Assembly (NCBI GenBank): GCA_936440205.1
Contig: OW387149.1
Location: 8,018,114 to 8,082,113, forward strand
DNA from: Lepidonotus clava
Taxonomy: Eukaryota; Annelida; Polychaeta; Phyllodocida; Polynoidae
Reading direction: 5' to 3'
Length of the DNA: 64,000 nt
In this document: in pieces, positions 24,441 through 37,110 of the stretch
Layout of the letters: the number at the start of each line of letters is the position of its first letter
How positions within the stretch are numbered: the first letter of the stretch is position 1
Translations under genes and position numbers: made by a program
Notes under the pieces: generated by a model
Told to the model about the DNA's origin: nothing
The model's input: only the letters and a program-made list of their open reading frames with translations
The model's database searches: none

Positions 24441-24865
24441 GACATTGATACCCCCACCTCTCCATGCAGGGCCCCATTGGGCCTGGGGCTGTAACACAGG
24501 TACTGCACTCAATTGTACCAAAGGTTACGGATCCATGGGTTTTCTTTGTAATGTTATAGTTCAAAAGACTTGGAAATATGTAAAAACTTCGTCATGGCTG
24601 ACCAATAAATCTGGCGACGTCAAGACTTATGACCAATGCATAAGTATGCAGAGACAAAATATCATAAAATATATATTATAGTAAACGTTCCTTATACAGG
24701 TGCTCTATCAATCTGACATTTGGCAATTTTTTTTCCAAAGATTTTGATCTCAAGCTAAAGGACATTTCAACTTCAAAGGAAACACTTAAGTGAATTGTTA
24801 CTTTGATGTTTGAAATTCGAACCACGGTCGTATTTATGCTAGATGTATAAGCATAGCATCTGTTG

Positions 24866-24867
<2 letters not shown>

Positions 24868-24920
<53 letters not shown>

Positions 24921-25010
24921 ATATTATATATATATATAAATATATATATATTAACAAATGTACAAATATCTGTATTATAAGCTTATGTACATATATCTGT
25001 ATTATAAACT

Positions 25011-25059
<49 letters not shown>

Positions 25060-25140
25060 CATACAGTATATATCACACGTATAACTACATATATTACATA
25101 TAACATTATATATATATGTATATATATATATATATATATG
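24868..25140 (+). repeat. (TA)n microsatellite, compound
   Basis: TA runs broken by AATATA, ACATA and a duplicated TATCTGTATTATAA segment. Confidence 0.9.
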
Positions 25141-26400
25141 ATATTTTTATGTAAAACAAAACATATTTTAAACCAAATTAGATGGAAATACGACAGCCCT
25201 CCTTGGCTTGTCTAGAGAATTGAAGTTGAATTAGTTCTAGTTGAAGCATAGATGATTTTACCCAAACTATGGTATAATTCTTTTCTATATGAACGCCTTG
25301 TAAAGTCCAGTTCTATCTTGTCTCTACAGGGTTATCAACAAAGGTATGAATGGAGATGGTTTTGTATAGGGACGATTGGTTTGATGGGTAATATAAAATA
25401 TGACGTAGGCAGAGCAAAGTTCACCTACAACCAAAATACTAGAAAAGAAACAAAATAAAAGATAAGCAAGCAATAACATGTCAGGCACAAAGAGACGATA
25501 AACGCTGGGCAGAAACACCTGGTCTTTACATACATTTTGTAAAAATTTATTTTTATTCTTTTCCCAAACCTCTTCATTATACATATATAATGGACTCAGT
25601 CTTTCCAATATATTTTATGAAGCACACACTTTAACAATTCAACACATTAGGCCTCCGGGAAAGAGCCAACAAAGGTAGGACACATGTGCACACACTTAAA
25701 GTGCTGGGATAACAATGAGAGTACACAAAGAGATGATGGGAGTGCACTAGGACAAAAGGTTTCTCGAACAGACACGCATCGCCTCTTTCTAAAATTGTGC
25801 TTTAAGATGATCTGAAGAACATAAGCTTACTTGCTGTAACCATTATATATTTCTGCCCTACTTGAAAATGTACCTGAAAGCCTTTGTCAAAATCTTCCAA
25901 AATTTGTTCTGCTAGATGGTGTAATTGTATTGTAATTTTCATGAGGAGCAATGATGCCATATATCATAAATTTGTTACAGTTAAGTTGGTTATGTGACGG
26001 CTACTTTTGAATCACACCCATTTTGATAATCCCTAGGATCTATCATTGGACACTTTTTTTTTAGGGTTTATGTCGACCGTTACAGTACGCATTTTATATG
26101 CATACCAGACACAGAGGGCAATAAGATGAACGTCACCTTCTACTCCATACAAGTTCTTTGAAATAGTATGTATAGCACGTATAGCTTTTTGTCATATAAC
26201 CAATAAAAACTTGAAATTACCAGCTTGCCTGTAGTCAAAACTGCCTCATGGAATTCAGGATCTAGGCTATGTTTGGCGGGTCTTCATTTTGCATTAAGTC
26301 ATTGTTGCCACGATAAATCCTTTTTAAAGTTTTCAAATCGACATTTCGAGTGTAAGAATGCCATGTATTGTCTACTAGATTTCATCCATTAATCTGAGTA
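25141..26400. other. No recognisable feature
   Basis: AT-rich sequence. Open frames on either strand lack motifs. Confidence 0.5.
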
Positions 26401-26429
26401 TGAACTGAACATTACATTACGAAGCGGTG

Positions 26430-26665
26430 CAAATGAACTTTTCCTAATAAGTGACATGTGACATGAAGGTCCTTAACTTCCCCATGAGGGACCAAGAGCA
26501 CAGTGACAAATGACATAAAAAAAATTCTCGAGAAAAAAAAAGAAAAAAAGAAAGAAAGAACTACGTAGAAATTGGGACCTTCTCCATCAAGGGCCACATG
26601 AAAAGTGTGGACCTTCACCATTTAAATATCCATGACAATTGGGACCTTCCCCATCTAGAGCCCCA
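26430..26665. repeat. CGACATG-type dispersed repeat, diverged
   Basis: GTGACATGTGACATGAAGG, then repeats of GGGACCTTC(C/T)(C/T)CAT. A diverged member of the family at 9.7 kb. Confidence 0.45.
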
Positions 26666-26821
26666 TGAGTCATTGCCTGTTTTTGTGTGTGGGCACTGAG
26701 CCAGTGCTAAAAACACACTCTGTGCACCTCCAGGGTTCCGCCCCCCTGTGACTAGGTTAATCTACCTGTGATCTAGGCCTACACAGGTGACACTAAAACA
26801 GTTCGGGGGCCCATCACATAA

Positions 26822-27010
26822 CAGGGGCGGATCCGGGAATTTGAAAAAAAGAAGCAGAGGGAGGGGGGGGGGGGGGGGGGGTGGTGGTATAATACAATTT
26901 TTACCGCGCCTTCCGGCACTTGGATTTTACATTAAAAGAAATGCAATATTTGATCCAAAATCGGGGGGCCTGCGCCTGGCACGCCCCCCCCCCTCCTTAT
27001 TGCGCACCTG
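26822..27010. mobile_element. GGCGGATCC-family element with poly-G tract
   Basis: CAGGGGCGGATCCGGGAATT start. A TTTACATTAAAAGAAATGCA block and GGGGGCCTGCGCCTGG are shared with the copies at 33,770 and 38,512. Confidence 0.65.
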
Positions 27011-28635
27011 TATAAGAACTCATATTTTTAACAGCAGAGGATATCCATTGTTGTGGAAATATCCTGCATTAAATATCTCAAAATTATAATGCTCATTTTG
27101 AGCTCAAGGTTTCGGAATTGTCCAAATGTGTTCACAGAAATACAATTTGGGCATCAGGCCCTAACCTGGGGGGGGGGGGGTGATATCGGGGGTGGCGGGC
27201 CAACTTCTGCTCAATTTTTTGAAAATATAGGCAAAAGTTCCTATTGTGGAACCTCGCCATCCCCCACCCCTACAGCATAACCTGGGTACGAAGCCTAGGC
27301 AGTAAAAAAACTACAAATCAACAGCCAGAATGATACCACCTATCTCCGTGTTGCGACACATTGATTGGTTTCATCGCTGTATTATGCGATGGATCACTGG
27401 GCTGCGTCCCCTGTGACTATTAAATTTTACTGGGTTCAGGAGTCCTTCTATAGGGCTCTCGGGGAACAAGATGTTTACATTCGAAATTTAATATGTGTGG
27501 GGTAACTTTGAACCTATCCATATTCGGGGGCGGCACCCACGACTCCCGCACACAGTATACGTTGATCTACCTGTGATCTATTGGTGCCCAGGTGACACTC
27601 CCAGGGTGTCTGTTGTTACCTGGCAGACAGGTAGGGGCATCTAATGTTCAGGTAGATTTAGTTTCCGATTTGCACCTGCAGGACATGTGCAAACAAGGTC
27701 GTGTGATAAAGTTGGTGGCCTTTGTCGATCTTGGTTATTTTTGTTTTTTTAGAGACAGATGTGATATCCATCAAATATATACATAGAATCTAATTCGAAA
27801 GATACGGTGTGAAAGAAATGATTAATTTCTTCAATTAATCAAGTGATTATCGGTGTATCTTCACATGTGCAAATCTTGAGTATGGCGCTCTTCCTATAAT
27901 CTTCCACTCGAGGAATATGAGAATGAATTCACTAGAAATAATTACATTTTCTTCTTTTAGATATGTTCATCAGGTCCATTTTCTTTTTGATTCAGGGGTG
28001 GTTCCAAAAATCAATACTAAATGACATGCAGTCAATAAATAAGTTTTATCATAAACAAATAGAACTCTCTACTTGAGCGGCAGTGTTGCACTTGTAGAAC
28101 CGGTTGTATTTGACACGCACATATGTTATCATTACTAAGCCACCAAAATGGTAATATCAAAATGCCATTTTCCATAGGGGCACAGGCTCAGCGAGAGGGT
28201 TTGGTTCAATTAAATTGAAAGGATGGCAATATAATCCTCTCATATATCTTTCTAGCTTTCCAATCAAGTTTAGAAATGCTCTAAATAAATACCAACTGTT
28301 TTATAACAAAGTTTATGAAAAAGACAAAAACTTGTCATCTGCAATAAAAAGTAGACTGCACATGACTATAAACAGTATAATTAACCCAGCCAATTAGAGG
28401 ATGAAGGGACAGGTTTTTCTGGTGAACATCGCCCAGTTGCTATACAATGGATTTGGACTTCTCAATAAAGACATAGAAGGTTAATGCAAAACCGTGAGTT
28501 TCGTGAGTTGCCTTGAATCCCTTTTCTATGAAGGTTGCATATACATGTATATATGTCACTTCATTTGCTCATCTTTATATTTCTCGTTGATTTATATATG
28601 TTATTTCTATATCCAATGTGTCAATCCTAATTTCC
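27011..28635. other. No recognisable gene; one G-rich repeat patch
   Basis: 27,160-27,280 carries a G tract and CCCCCACCCC, probably another repeat end. The rest shows nothing I can name. Confidence 0.45.
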
Positions 28636-28639
28636 ATAA

Positions 28640-28852
28640 ATGTCCTTAAACCTGCCTTCCAATGTGTTTCTGCTAGTGTCCTTATGAAAAGCCCTCTTTC
28701 TACTGGGTTTTCCTAATATCCTTTAAGTATAAACCTACATTCAATTGGGTTTCTCTTTATTTCCTTTAATGTTAAACCTTCTTTTCACTGTGTTTCTCCT
28801 AATTTACTTTAATGTTATACCTTTCCACTGTGTTTCTCCTTATTTACTATAA
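28640..28852 (+). repeat. Degenerate tandem repeat, about four units of 50-60 bp
   Basis: TCC(T)TTAA..TTAAACCT followed by CACTGTGTTTCTCCT recurs four times with growing similarity toward the right. Confidence 0.7.
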
Positions 28853-29556
28853 CACGTTTGTCAAAACTGTCTTGACGACCTCGGTAGATGGGGAAGGACA
28901 TCATTTAACAATAAATAGTGTATACATCTACTTATACCAAAGTTAACCAGTCAGATAGACGTTTGTCCAAGAAGGAGAGTAGAATGTAAGTAGTATGGAC
29001 TCAGTACAATGATAAACCATCATTATAATAGATAATTGATAGATGATAAGACTTTAATACAATAATTAATGTGTGCACTATGAACCCCTATAGCATAACA
29101 GCTTCCTGTTATTAAGCATGACCTCTTTCCAGTCTTAACCGTCTTTCTCAACCTAGAATTAGATGCATGAATTATACAGATCTTGACACTTGTGTAGGAA
29201 AAATATAATTATTATTCAAAAGTGTAATTAGTCTATTCTTTTCCTCAGATGAAGGGCTGAACATAATTCCAGCTGTATACTTAAAGACTATTAGTATTTT
29301 GATACAAAAATCATCATAATCATTATGAATAAATTGTAATATGTAATTTCATAAAATGTATGATATTCTGCCTCTGTAATGTATAGCCTATTGTGAAGCT
29401 ATATAGGAAACCACTACACTTCCTGTTCTCGTAGTCATCGTAAATAGGATATTCTCCATCATTGTCAACTGCCCCTGCATTTAGAGACCTATTTTGGTGT
29501 ACAACTACTGTAAACGTATATCTTTGCGCTGCTCAATTATTGTACATTCAGTACTT

Positions 29557-29776
29557 CAGGGCTCACCAAATCCAGCATCCTGGGTGTCCTGTCCATCCCC
29601 CTAAAGCCCCAGGACACCCAGACTGAACCCTCTGTGTATCCTGTGGACACCTTGGAAATCATACCCCATTACCAAGGCTTAGCCTATGGGACACCCCGAG
29701 TATGTTTTGGACACCCAGGAGTCATAGTCTGGGTGTCCTGTGGACACCCAGCCATTTTGAAATTTCGTGAGCCCTG
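29557..29776. mobile_element. MITE, CAGGGCTCAC ends, 5-bp target duplication
   Basis: CAGGGCTCACCAAAT and the inverse AATTTCGTGAGCCCTG, flanked by TACTT on both sides (29,552-29,556 and 29,777-29,781). GGGTGTCCTG/CAGGACACCC pairs inside. Confidence 0.8.
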
Positions 29777-30423
29777 TACTTTGTGACAATTTTGCTGTGG
29801 CATAATCAGATAATTTCGTGGCGTTACTATCTGACCTATCTGACTTTTGTTTTATCACTCGCGTTCCATTTGTGTGCTTTTCGGCAAAGCAGAATTCTGT
29901 GAAAATATGGGGGATGCTGTTTTTCTTCCCGTTTTTTTTTCATCTAGTAGATATAAATTATCATGCTGATATGGCATTTTACCTACATGCTGCTGAAAGC
30001 CTGTGCAAGTCTAATAGCCAGGCAATGAATAACTTAAAGAAGATATGATCTATAAGCATGAAAGTAATAAAGTAATTTCTTGTTACATGGGTAAGGAAAA
30101 TTCAATATGTTTAGTCTACATACAAGTAGGTGCTGCATATAAGTGGCCATAGAAAATCAGCTTAGTGCCTTTCACTTTTCACTTTATGAGCGAGCGCATA
30201 AGAAGTCTTGGCTTTACGATATACTAATCATACCTGCGTGGTTTCTAATAACTTAATGTTATAATTGATAACACATCATATTTATGGAGGTGTTATTCCA
30301 TGCTCCATATACATAATATAACACCGTCTGTGCACCTCGGGACAAAAACATTATGTGTTTGACACATAACGTTTATTTGTGCTGGGCTCACAAGCCTTTG
30401 AACGCCCTAGTTTGACAGGATAA

Positions 30424-31091
30424 AGCCTGGCCACATATAGAGACTGAACTCAACTGAACAGCCCTACGGATATGAGACTGCAAAGTTGCTAGCTCACTAT
30501 TATTTTTTATAACCTTTTTATTATCATTTTATTATTATTATCATAACATTTTATTGTTTATTTTTATTTATCATTGGGAAGCTGAGAATGCATTTTTGTG
30601 CAACTCAGGCACTGAATATAAACTAGTGCTTTTGCACTTATTTTATGTCTGAATAAACAAATGAATTTTTAAAAAAACTAGCCTCGGTCACATACAGAGA
30701 CTGGATAAGACTTCCTATAAACAGTGCAGGCTAGGAAAATTCCTCCAATTTTCTGGTCGTCAGAAGACCAGAAACAGAAATCTGGTTGTCCACATATAGT
30801 TTAGGTTGTCCACTCTATTGGGACATATTCTTAATTGGAAAAACCTAGATTGCAGAGGGCAATTCAAGTAAGTGTTTCAAAATATCTGGTCGTCAGGAGG
30901 ACAACAAAAATTGATTTTCTGGTTGTCCTCAGCTATTTTCTGGTCATCGAGGACATGTGGACACGCAGATTTTCCTAGCCTGGACAGTGACATGCAGGAA
31001 AAGTAGGTGTATCTATTTGCCTTTATCTCATTGGATAATTGACTCAAGTCAAATGTTGAGCTGTTGAGATTCAGTCTATATGTGACTGGAC
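30424..31091. mobile_element. Harbinger-like MITE, TAA duplication, with nested element
   Basis: AGCCTGGCCACATATAGAGA at the left and TATATGTGACTGGACCT at the right. TAA at 30,421-30,423 and 31,092-31,094. A second copy of the end motif lies at about 30,680. Interrupted at 30,727. Confidence 0.75.
30727..30982. mobile_element. MITE, CAGGCTAGGAAAATT ends, nested
   Basis: CAGGCTAGGAAAATT and AGATTTTCCTAGCCTG. TCTGGTCGTC and AGGACA units repeat inside. ACAGTG occurs next to both ends but offset by one base. Confidence 0.7.
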
Positions 31092-31521
31092 CTTAATTTC
31101 AAGCTCTGTGATGAGCCATGTCATTACATAACCATTTTAAATAGGAACCAAATAGAAAAAAAAAACTGATTTTTTTTGGTATAAATGTAATTCTTTTCAA
31201 TTGGAATATTGTTTTGTGTGTTTTTCCCCCTTAAACTACAGAAATTTTTTGTTTATTTCAAATTCTTAAGGAAATACATTCATATGGTTTATCACAAAAG
31301 GGTTGAGTTATGACTGGTGCCTCATATAAGTTCATTGCATTTAAATCTATCGCACTCGACCATCATCTGACCCTCATGTATTATTTTCCTGAAATTGCTG
31401 AAAATTGATATTTTATTAATTGCAATGGTTTAGGAAATATATTACATGGTCGAGCAGACTGTTACATGGTCTAGCAGAAAAGGGTTAAGCAGTGCTATAA
31501 GCTATCTACTCACTAACCTAC

Positions 31522-31648
31522 CTTCACCCTGTATGCCTTCAGCAATCACTGGTGCCTGGCCGGTACCTGTGGTCACACACACCACAGGTTGGTAACCAGC
31601 CAAAACTGCACCCAGCAAAGTAGAGCAGTTTGTTTTCAAAACAATAAC
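31522..31648 (-). CDS. Candidate internal exon, unidentified gene
   Basis: On the minus strand an acceptor (CTCTCAATATTAG|) is followed by 42 open codons rich in small and hydrophobic residues (TLLGAVLAGYQPVVCVTTGT, then APVIAEG) and a good donor GAAG|GTAGGT. In this frame a stop lies in the acceptor and another shortly after the donor, so the open frame matches the splice sites exactly. I do not recognise the protein and see no neighbouring exon with confidence. Confidence 0.33.
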
Positions 31649-31802
31649 CTAATATTGAGAGGGGATTAAATAACAGTTTATTTGGAGAGGATAGGGGAGA
31701 GTTTTTAAAGCCTTAATTGAAGCGAAAATAAAACTTGAGAAATTCTTTTTCAAAGTTATGGTTATTATCTACTTGATTTTCTGAATGAACCTGTCATAAT
31801 AC

Positions 31803-31969
31803 AGGGGTGGTTACAGGATTCTAAAAGGGGTGGTCAGTATACAGGCTAAGTACTTAAATGATGTGCATTCACGTGCACACGCACTACATGTTCCCCACTT
31901 TTGGTAGTTAGGGAGGTGGGGGGGGGGGGGGTTAGGAACCCCTGGACCCCCCTGGATCCGCCCCTGTAA
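31803..31969. mobile_element. GGCGGATCC-family element with poly-G tract
   Basis: Right end CCCCTGGATCCGCCCCTGTA. Diverged left end ACAGGGGTGGTTACAGGATT. Confidence 0.65.
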
Positions 31970-32155
31970 TAGAAGAAATATTTAATCTGTCTCAACGCTG
32001 TCTTTTTTTCAATTCAACGAAACCTTCATAAGTACGAATTGGGCAGTCCATTTTATTTTAGAGAGATATATCTACTCCTCTTTCGTTTTCAGACTTAAAA
32101 AAAAGACGTGGCCAGTTGATCTATGGAGACCTATTTGAATTTAATATCTGATTAC

Positions 32156-32194
<39 letters not shown>
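32156..32194 (+). repeat. (TA)n microsatellite
   Basis: Uninterrupted AT run of about 38 bp. Confidence 0.95.
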
Positions 32195-32198
<4 letters not shown>

Positions 32199-32469
32199 CA
32201 ATGGGGATATCATCCTTCCTGATATACACAATGAAAAGCAGATTTCCATGATACACGTTAACTAGGACAATTTCCCCTGCATTTGGCATGATTGATGTAT
32301 TTGTACTATCCACCATGGGACTAGACCGGAATCAAATGATATTTTCCCAAAACAATTGAATCTGAATAAAAAAAAATACTACAACTCCCTGTTCAAATCC
32401 CCATAAGCTATTACAGGCAAATACAAGTCAATATTTAGCACTGTGAGTTATTGATATGAAAAAGGTTTG

Positions 32470-33090
32470 GTTTGCACATCCGCCAGTGTCAATGGGGCTC
32501 TGGATGGTGGATGGGGGGACCCTATGTCGCCTGTCTAATTTCAGAAATGCTGCATGTCCTTGTCACTTATTTTTCCCAGTGGAGCCTCTTAGTTTTACGA
32601 AATTCCAATGTTACAAGTCACTATATATTTCGTCACCTCCTTTTGGGTCATTATGCCTCTGTGTCTTCTGTAAAATTTAAAGGGAGCCAAAACCAATGTA
32701 ATTGACAACATTTTCCAAACTGAGATAAGTATAGAAATATGCTAGATGGTTCCACTTAAGGTCAGTGGTAATGTATTAGCTGTGAAAACTAGCTCAAACT
32801 GAAGTAGAATGCCACAAAAGATGGTAATATTTGCATTTGTTTGTAAACAAACCCTATTTTTGCAGATCCACATTAATTGATTTGAGCAAGGTAAACGGGT
32901 TTTTAATGATTTCTTTTTACCATATTTCATGGTTTAGATTTTAACATGGGCCAGGAATAGGCTCAAGGAATGGATTTCCATGATTATTTGAGTTTGGAAA
33001 ATTTCATTGAATTTATTGGAGTTGGCTCCCTTTAAGAAATGCCTCTGTTGCTGTGTCGACTTTAGGGGTCTGGACCCATATCAGTTTGTG
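32470..33090 (+). repeat. Dispersed repeat, second copy, carrying MITE F2
   Basis: Flanks match 6,281-7,160: CCAATGTTAC(A)AGTC.CTATAT on one side, and CCTCTGTTGCTGTGTCGACT followed by TTAGGGGTCT on the other. Confidence 0.55.
32679..33034 (+). mobile_element. MITE F2, AAAGGGAGCCAA ends
   Basis: Starts AAAGGGAGCCAAAACCAATG, ends GTTGGCTCCCTTT. Full-length partner of F1, inserted in the dispersed repeat at 32,470-33,090. Confidence 0.8.
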
Positions 33091-33589
33091 TGCCTGCCAG
33101 CCTGGGGATTTATATCAATCAGCACCGTGCTATAAAAGACATGATCAAATACTCATGATGCAATAATGACTTAATGATGTTTGGCAGGACACTGGTCGTA
33201 ATGGCCTCTCTGGGGTGTAGTGTAACACTCAGTTCGTGGCCTTTTTCAGCATAGACTGCGGTGCCAAGAACCATAATAGAAAATTACCATTTAATCATAC
33301 ACTGCATTTGGCCCATAGAGTATGGTATATAGGTATACAAAATGGCTATTTGGAATAGAAACCATATTGAGGAATCATATAAATGAGGCACTAATTGGTG
33401 CCTGAGTATCTGTGATAATTTTAGCAAAAACTCCGAGGGTTGTGAAAAACATGTTTATCAGGTTCAACTGGAAATATTTGATGTTATCAAAAAATATGAA
33501 CATGCATAAGAGGATGAGCAATGACTCAATTGCACTTTATTGGATCCCAAATGAAGAAGTACTGAAGTCAGAAACGTGGATCCAGAATC

Positions 33590-33900
33590 AGTCATCTAGG
33601 AGGGGGGGGGGGCAAACCAGCCCCCCCTATAAAAAGTGAAAATAAATAACATCAGATTTGTACAAATTCCACAAACGTGGATAATTCTTTAAAAAATCAT
33701 TCACTCAGCCCCCCCCCCCCCCCCTGGACCCACCACTACCTAAAACATTATCAGGGCCTATCAGGGGCGGATTCAGGCATTTCCAAAAGGGGGGCGTGCT
33801 CTAGCAAAGATTTTCCCGGGGTCCTCCAGGCCCAGGAATTTAACATTAAAAAATGTAAAATTTGGGCAAAAAAGGGGGCCTCTGCGCCTGATTATGCTGA
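33590..33900. repeat. GGCGGATTC-family ends with G/C tracts
   Basis: G tract at 33,601 and C tract at 33,711 flank one small palindromic unit. A second, CAGGGGCGGATTCAGG, begins at 33,768 and carries the TTTAACATTAAAAAATG block. Confidence 0.5.
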
Positions 33901-33904
33901 TTAT

Positions 33905-34140
33905 AAGAGTTTACTCATCCGGGTTCTTGTAGGTCTTCTCCAAGAGACGATGACCTTGGAACGACCTTCACAGAACCACATGCTCCGCTGGTTCTCGGCC
34001 TCACAGACACTCTGTAAAGCATGTTATTGCTCATGTACAGAAACCAGCGAAACGCCACGCATGACTGCTTCCTCCACCAGGGGGAGCGGTTGGACGTGAA
34101 AACAGGAAACACTTACTGAACAGACGGAGGCGGTCAAGAG
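33905..34140. other. Coding-like, GC-rich patch of unknown origin
   Basis: This patch is richer in GC and poorer in stops than its surroundings on both strands. On the minus strand one 65-codon frame is fully open, and another carries EAENQRSMWFCEGRSKVIVS with one stop upstream. On the plus strand a TTCTTGTAG acceptor-like site precedes an open frame. I cannot choose a strand or name a family; it may be a decayed exon or transposon remnant next to the MITE at 33,770. Confidence 0.25.
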
Positions 34141-36470
34141 GAAACGAAACGGATCCAGATCATGTTTCCCATATCTTAACCCTGTCTTGGAGTTTTCTTT
34201 CTTTTAGTGAGAAGGTTAAGAGCGTGGCGCTTTATGTTTTTAAAGATAGTGGTTCACTTTTTGGGACCAATATTGGAATATTATATACCTCTGCATTTTG
34301 CAAACAGTTCTAGTATTTTGCAAAATATTCTTCCCAATACCATTTAAATCTTTAACAATCTGACTTTATGCTGTAAGGATCTATATATACATTCTCTCGA
34401 TTGATCTATCTAGGGAACACTATTGTAATACAATTATAAAGCTACCTGCTTGACGAATAAAAATTGACTACCGAAAAATTAGGTAACATAATTTTGTATG
34501 TACCTAAATTAGTTATTTCTTAAACAGTTTTGTCAGCTGAACCGATTTTGAAGGAAAAGAAATTCTATTCAGGGATCAACATTTATAATAAAACAGCTAT
34601 GACGTAGAACTTATAAGAATCATCTAAGTGCGACTGAGAAATCAGATTTAGTATCATCAGTTGGTCATTTTAATTGGGATTCTTCCTCCCTCTTGAAAAG
34701 GAAGGTTTCCAAATGCAATTGAGAGCATAATCCTGTGAGTAAAGAACAAATTCAAAACCCTTGTACACATGCAATTCCTTTCTCAATAAACCTCTGCATA
34801 TCTTAAACCACTCTCTGTCTACTCCAGATATATCCCTTCTTGCCTAAACAACTATGAATACCCAGGAATAGATATTAATACTCTGCTCTTGATATAAAAA
34901 CTCTAAAGACGACATGCCAGTGACGTCTTCTGAATGGGGGTGTCCCAGTTCAATTGTCAGCGATTTCAATGGGTCTCTCACAACAATAGGCCTGTCTTAT
35001 TGCTTTTGATATCAAGCCAAAATCCCTGGGAAATTTCTAAAGGAGGTTCGTGTTAAGCACATATGGCTGGTCTATTTGTGACATTCTCCTTTTTCAGTTT
35101 GTTTTATATTCTTTAAGGTATACCTACATATATGTGGAAATGTAGGCTTGCCAATGGGCCCTTAATAAAAGAGGCTCATTTATTTAAATGTATGTGATAT
35201 TTGAGCTAAATTAATGAGATATACATTTTTGTGATTTGTCTGAAGGCCTACCTAAGATCACATGGAACCACGTCGTCTTTGTGGTTCTGCATTACTGACT
35301 CTTGACCTCTTTTGCTAAGGGTAACATAATCAAACATTCTATGTGCGTGCATGACACATTTTAATAATTGACATCAATTCTTAAGCAATGTGCCTGTGTG
35401 TACGTATTAATATAATTGTGTGTGTGTCTATGTGCACATGTATGCGTGAGTATAACCATGTAAATTCGTTGTTATCATGCAATGTTAAAAACATGTCTCT
35501 TTCCATGTATTTATTGTTTTAGTATCATTAATTTGACAATTCCAGTACCTGAACTGTTAAAGCGTTTGCAGACGGCAAGGCCAAGCACTGTCTTATTTTA
35601 GTAAATCTCCTCTGCTAAGCCATAGACTAAAACTTGATTGTCGTTATCAAAAAATATAACAAATGTATTCAAAGCTATTGTACGCCCCACAACACAATCG
35701 ACACAATCACTGAGTTGGGGTCAGTTGGGCAGTATGGCCGGGCATTTAAGGCTCATAGAGATGTGGGCTACATATACGCATACCCCGATGAATGGGCAGA
35801 GGAATTTCACACTACACAACTTTGAGAATCAATACTGGCGCGATATTGTGATATCACAGACAATTTGCGTACAAGACTGATATAGTAGTAATTTCAGGAT
35901 TGGTTGGAATGCTTTTTACTAGTTTTAGAGGTGGATCTATGCATATTTATAAAGAAATGTTGAAAACGTATGGTCCTTCCTCCTCAGACGGTAACCATAT
36001 AAAGAAATGTGTATATATATCATGTGCTGCAACATAGCCACAGGGCACCCTATTGAATAATGTCTGACAGTGACAGTATAAATGTCCGGCAGAATGCTGA
36101 AAAACGTCGGACATAATGTCCGATGTTTCAAAATAATTTTCACGTAGACTGCTACCTTTACTCTGTATTATAGATGTAGCATGTATCATTATACATGCTA
36201 AATCTATACAGAGTCTATACACGAGCCTGTAGGTATTTATTTCATCGATCCCTGGTATCTGTTACAGAGATAAGCGTTCCACGTCCATGTAATCAGTGGG
36301 CAGAACGTGGCCACCTGGGGTGGGGAGTCCACTTGTCTCTGAGCTGATAAGGCAGGTATCGAGGTGGCACGGACCAGGACCTGATTAGAGAGACATGCGA
36401 CCTATACCCACTGATAAGGGGTGGAATCATGAGGCTGAAATCAACAGTGTGACATGCCAATATTTATCAC
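34141..36470. other. No recognisable feature
   Basis: 2.3 kb of ordinary sequence. Two overlapping short frames near 35,640-35,880 show no motif. Confidence 0.5.
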
Positions 36471-36475
36471 ACTTT

Positions 36476-36766
36476 CAGGGCTTGACAAATTGTGTGTCCA
36501 GTGGCCCAGGACCACCAAAAAGTCATACTGGGCCACTGAAATGAGTGCCTGAGTTGCCCAGTGGGTAACCATAGTCAAGGTCTAAAATTTGGGTTTGAAA
36601 ATTATATATGAATATCAACTTTTTACCCATAAATCCATGGAATCAACATCTAAATCCTATTCTATTTGTCATCTATATGTTTAATGTTATTCTCTTCAAA
36701 TGTGACTGGGCAACCATATTTTGTACGGGCAACCAGCTAGGTTTCAACTTGATTTGTCAAGCCCTG
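36476..36766. mobile_element. MITE, CAGGGCTTGACAAAT ends
   Basis: CAGGGCTTGACAAATT and GATTTGTCAAGCCCTG. Paired GGCCCAG and GCCCAGTGGG motifs inside. No clear target duplication. Confidence 0.75.
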
Positions 36767-36849
36767 ACAATACTTATCAAAAATGGCCTTACTTCATTTA
36801 AGCGCGTTTGCTGTTGACCAACAGCCCTCTATTGATTGATCCAGATTTC

Positions 36850-37110
36850 AGAGGCGGATCCAGTGGGGAGGGGGGGGGGGGGGGGGGGGTCAGGGCCTCG
36901 ACATTAAGCATTGCCCGCCTACCCAGGGCAAGTAAAACCTGAGATTGGGCAGGTAGATTTTGACTCTCACCCGCCCAAAGGGTAAAATTTCAGATTAGTG
37001 ATACTAATCTATTAAAGATGGGCAGGTGATTTCTAGGGTCGGGCAGGTATAATTTAACCTACACCTGCCCGACGGGCAGCCAAGTAAAAACCTTTAATGT
37101 TGAGCCCTAC
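36850..37110. mobile_element. GGCGGATCC fragment with a nested CAGGGCCTCGACATTAAG element
   Basis: AGAGGCGGATCCAGTGGGG and a long G tract are followed at 36,891 by CAGGGCCTCGACATTAAG. The inverse end is CTTTAATGTTGAGCCCTA near 37,109. GCCCGCCTACCC/GGGCAGGT pairs inside. Confidence 0.6.

Noticed and set aside
24676-25215. Tyr/Ile-rich frames of up to 128 codons
   Set aside because: Translation of the (TA)n microsatellite.
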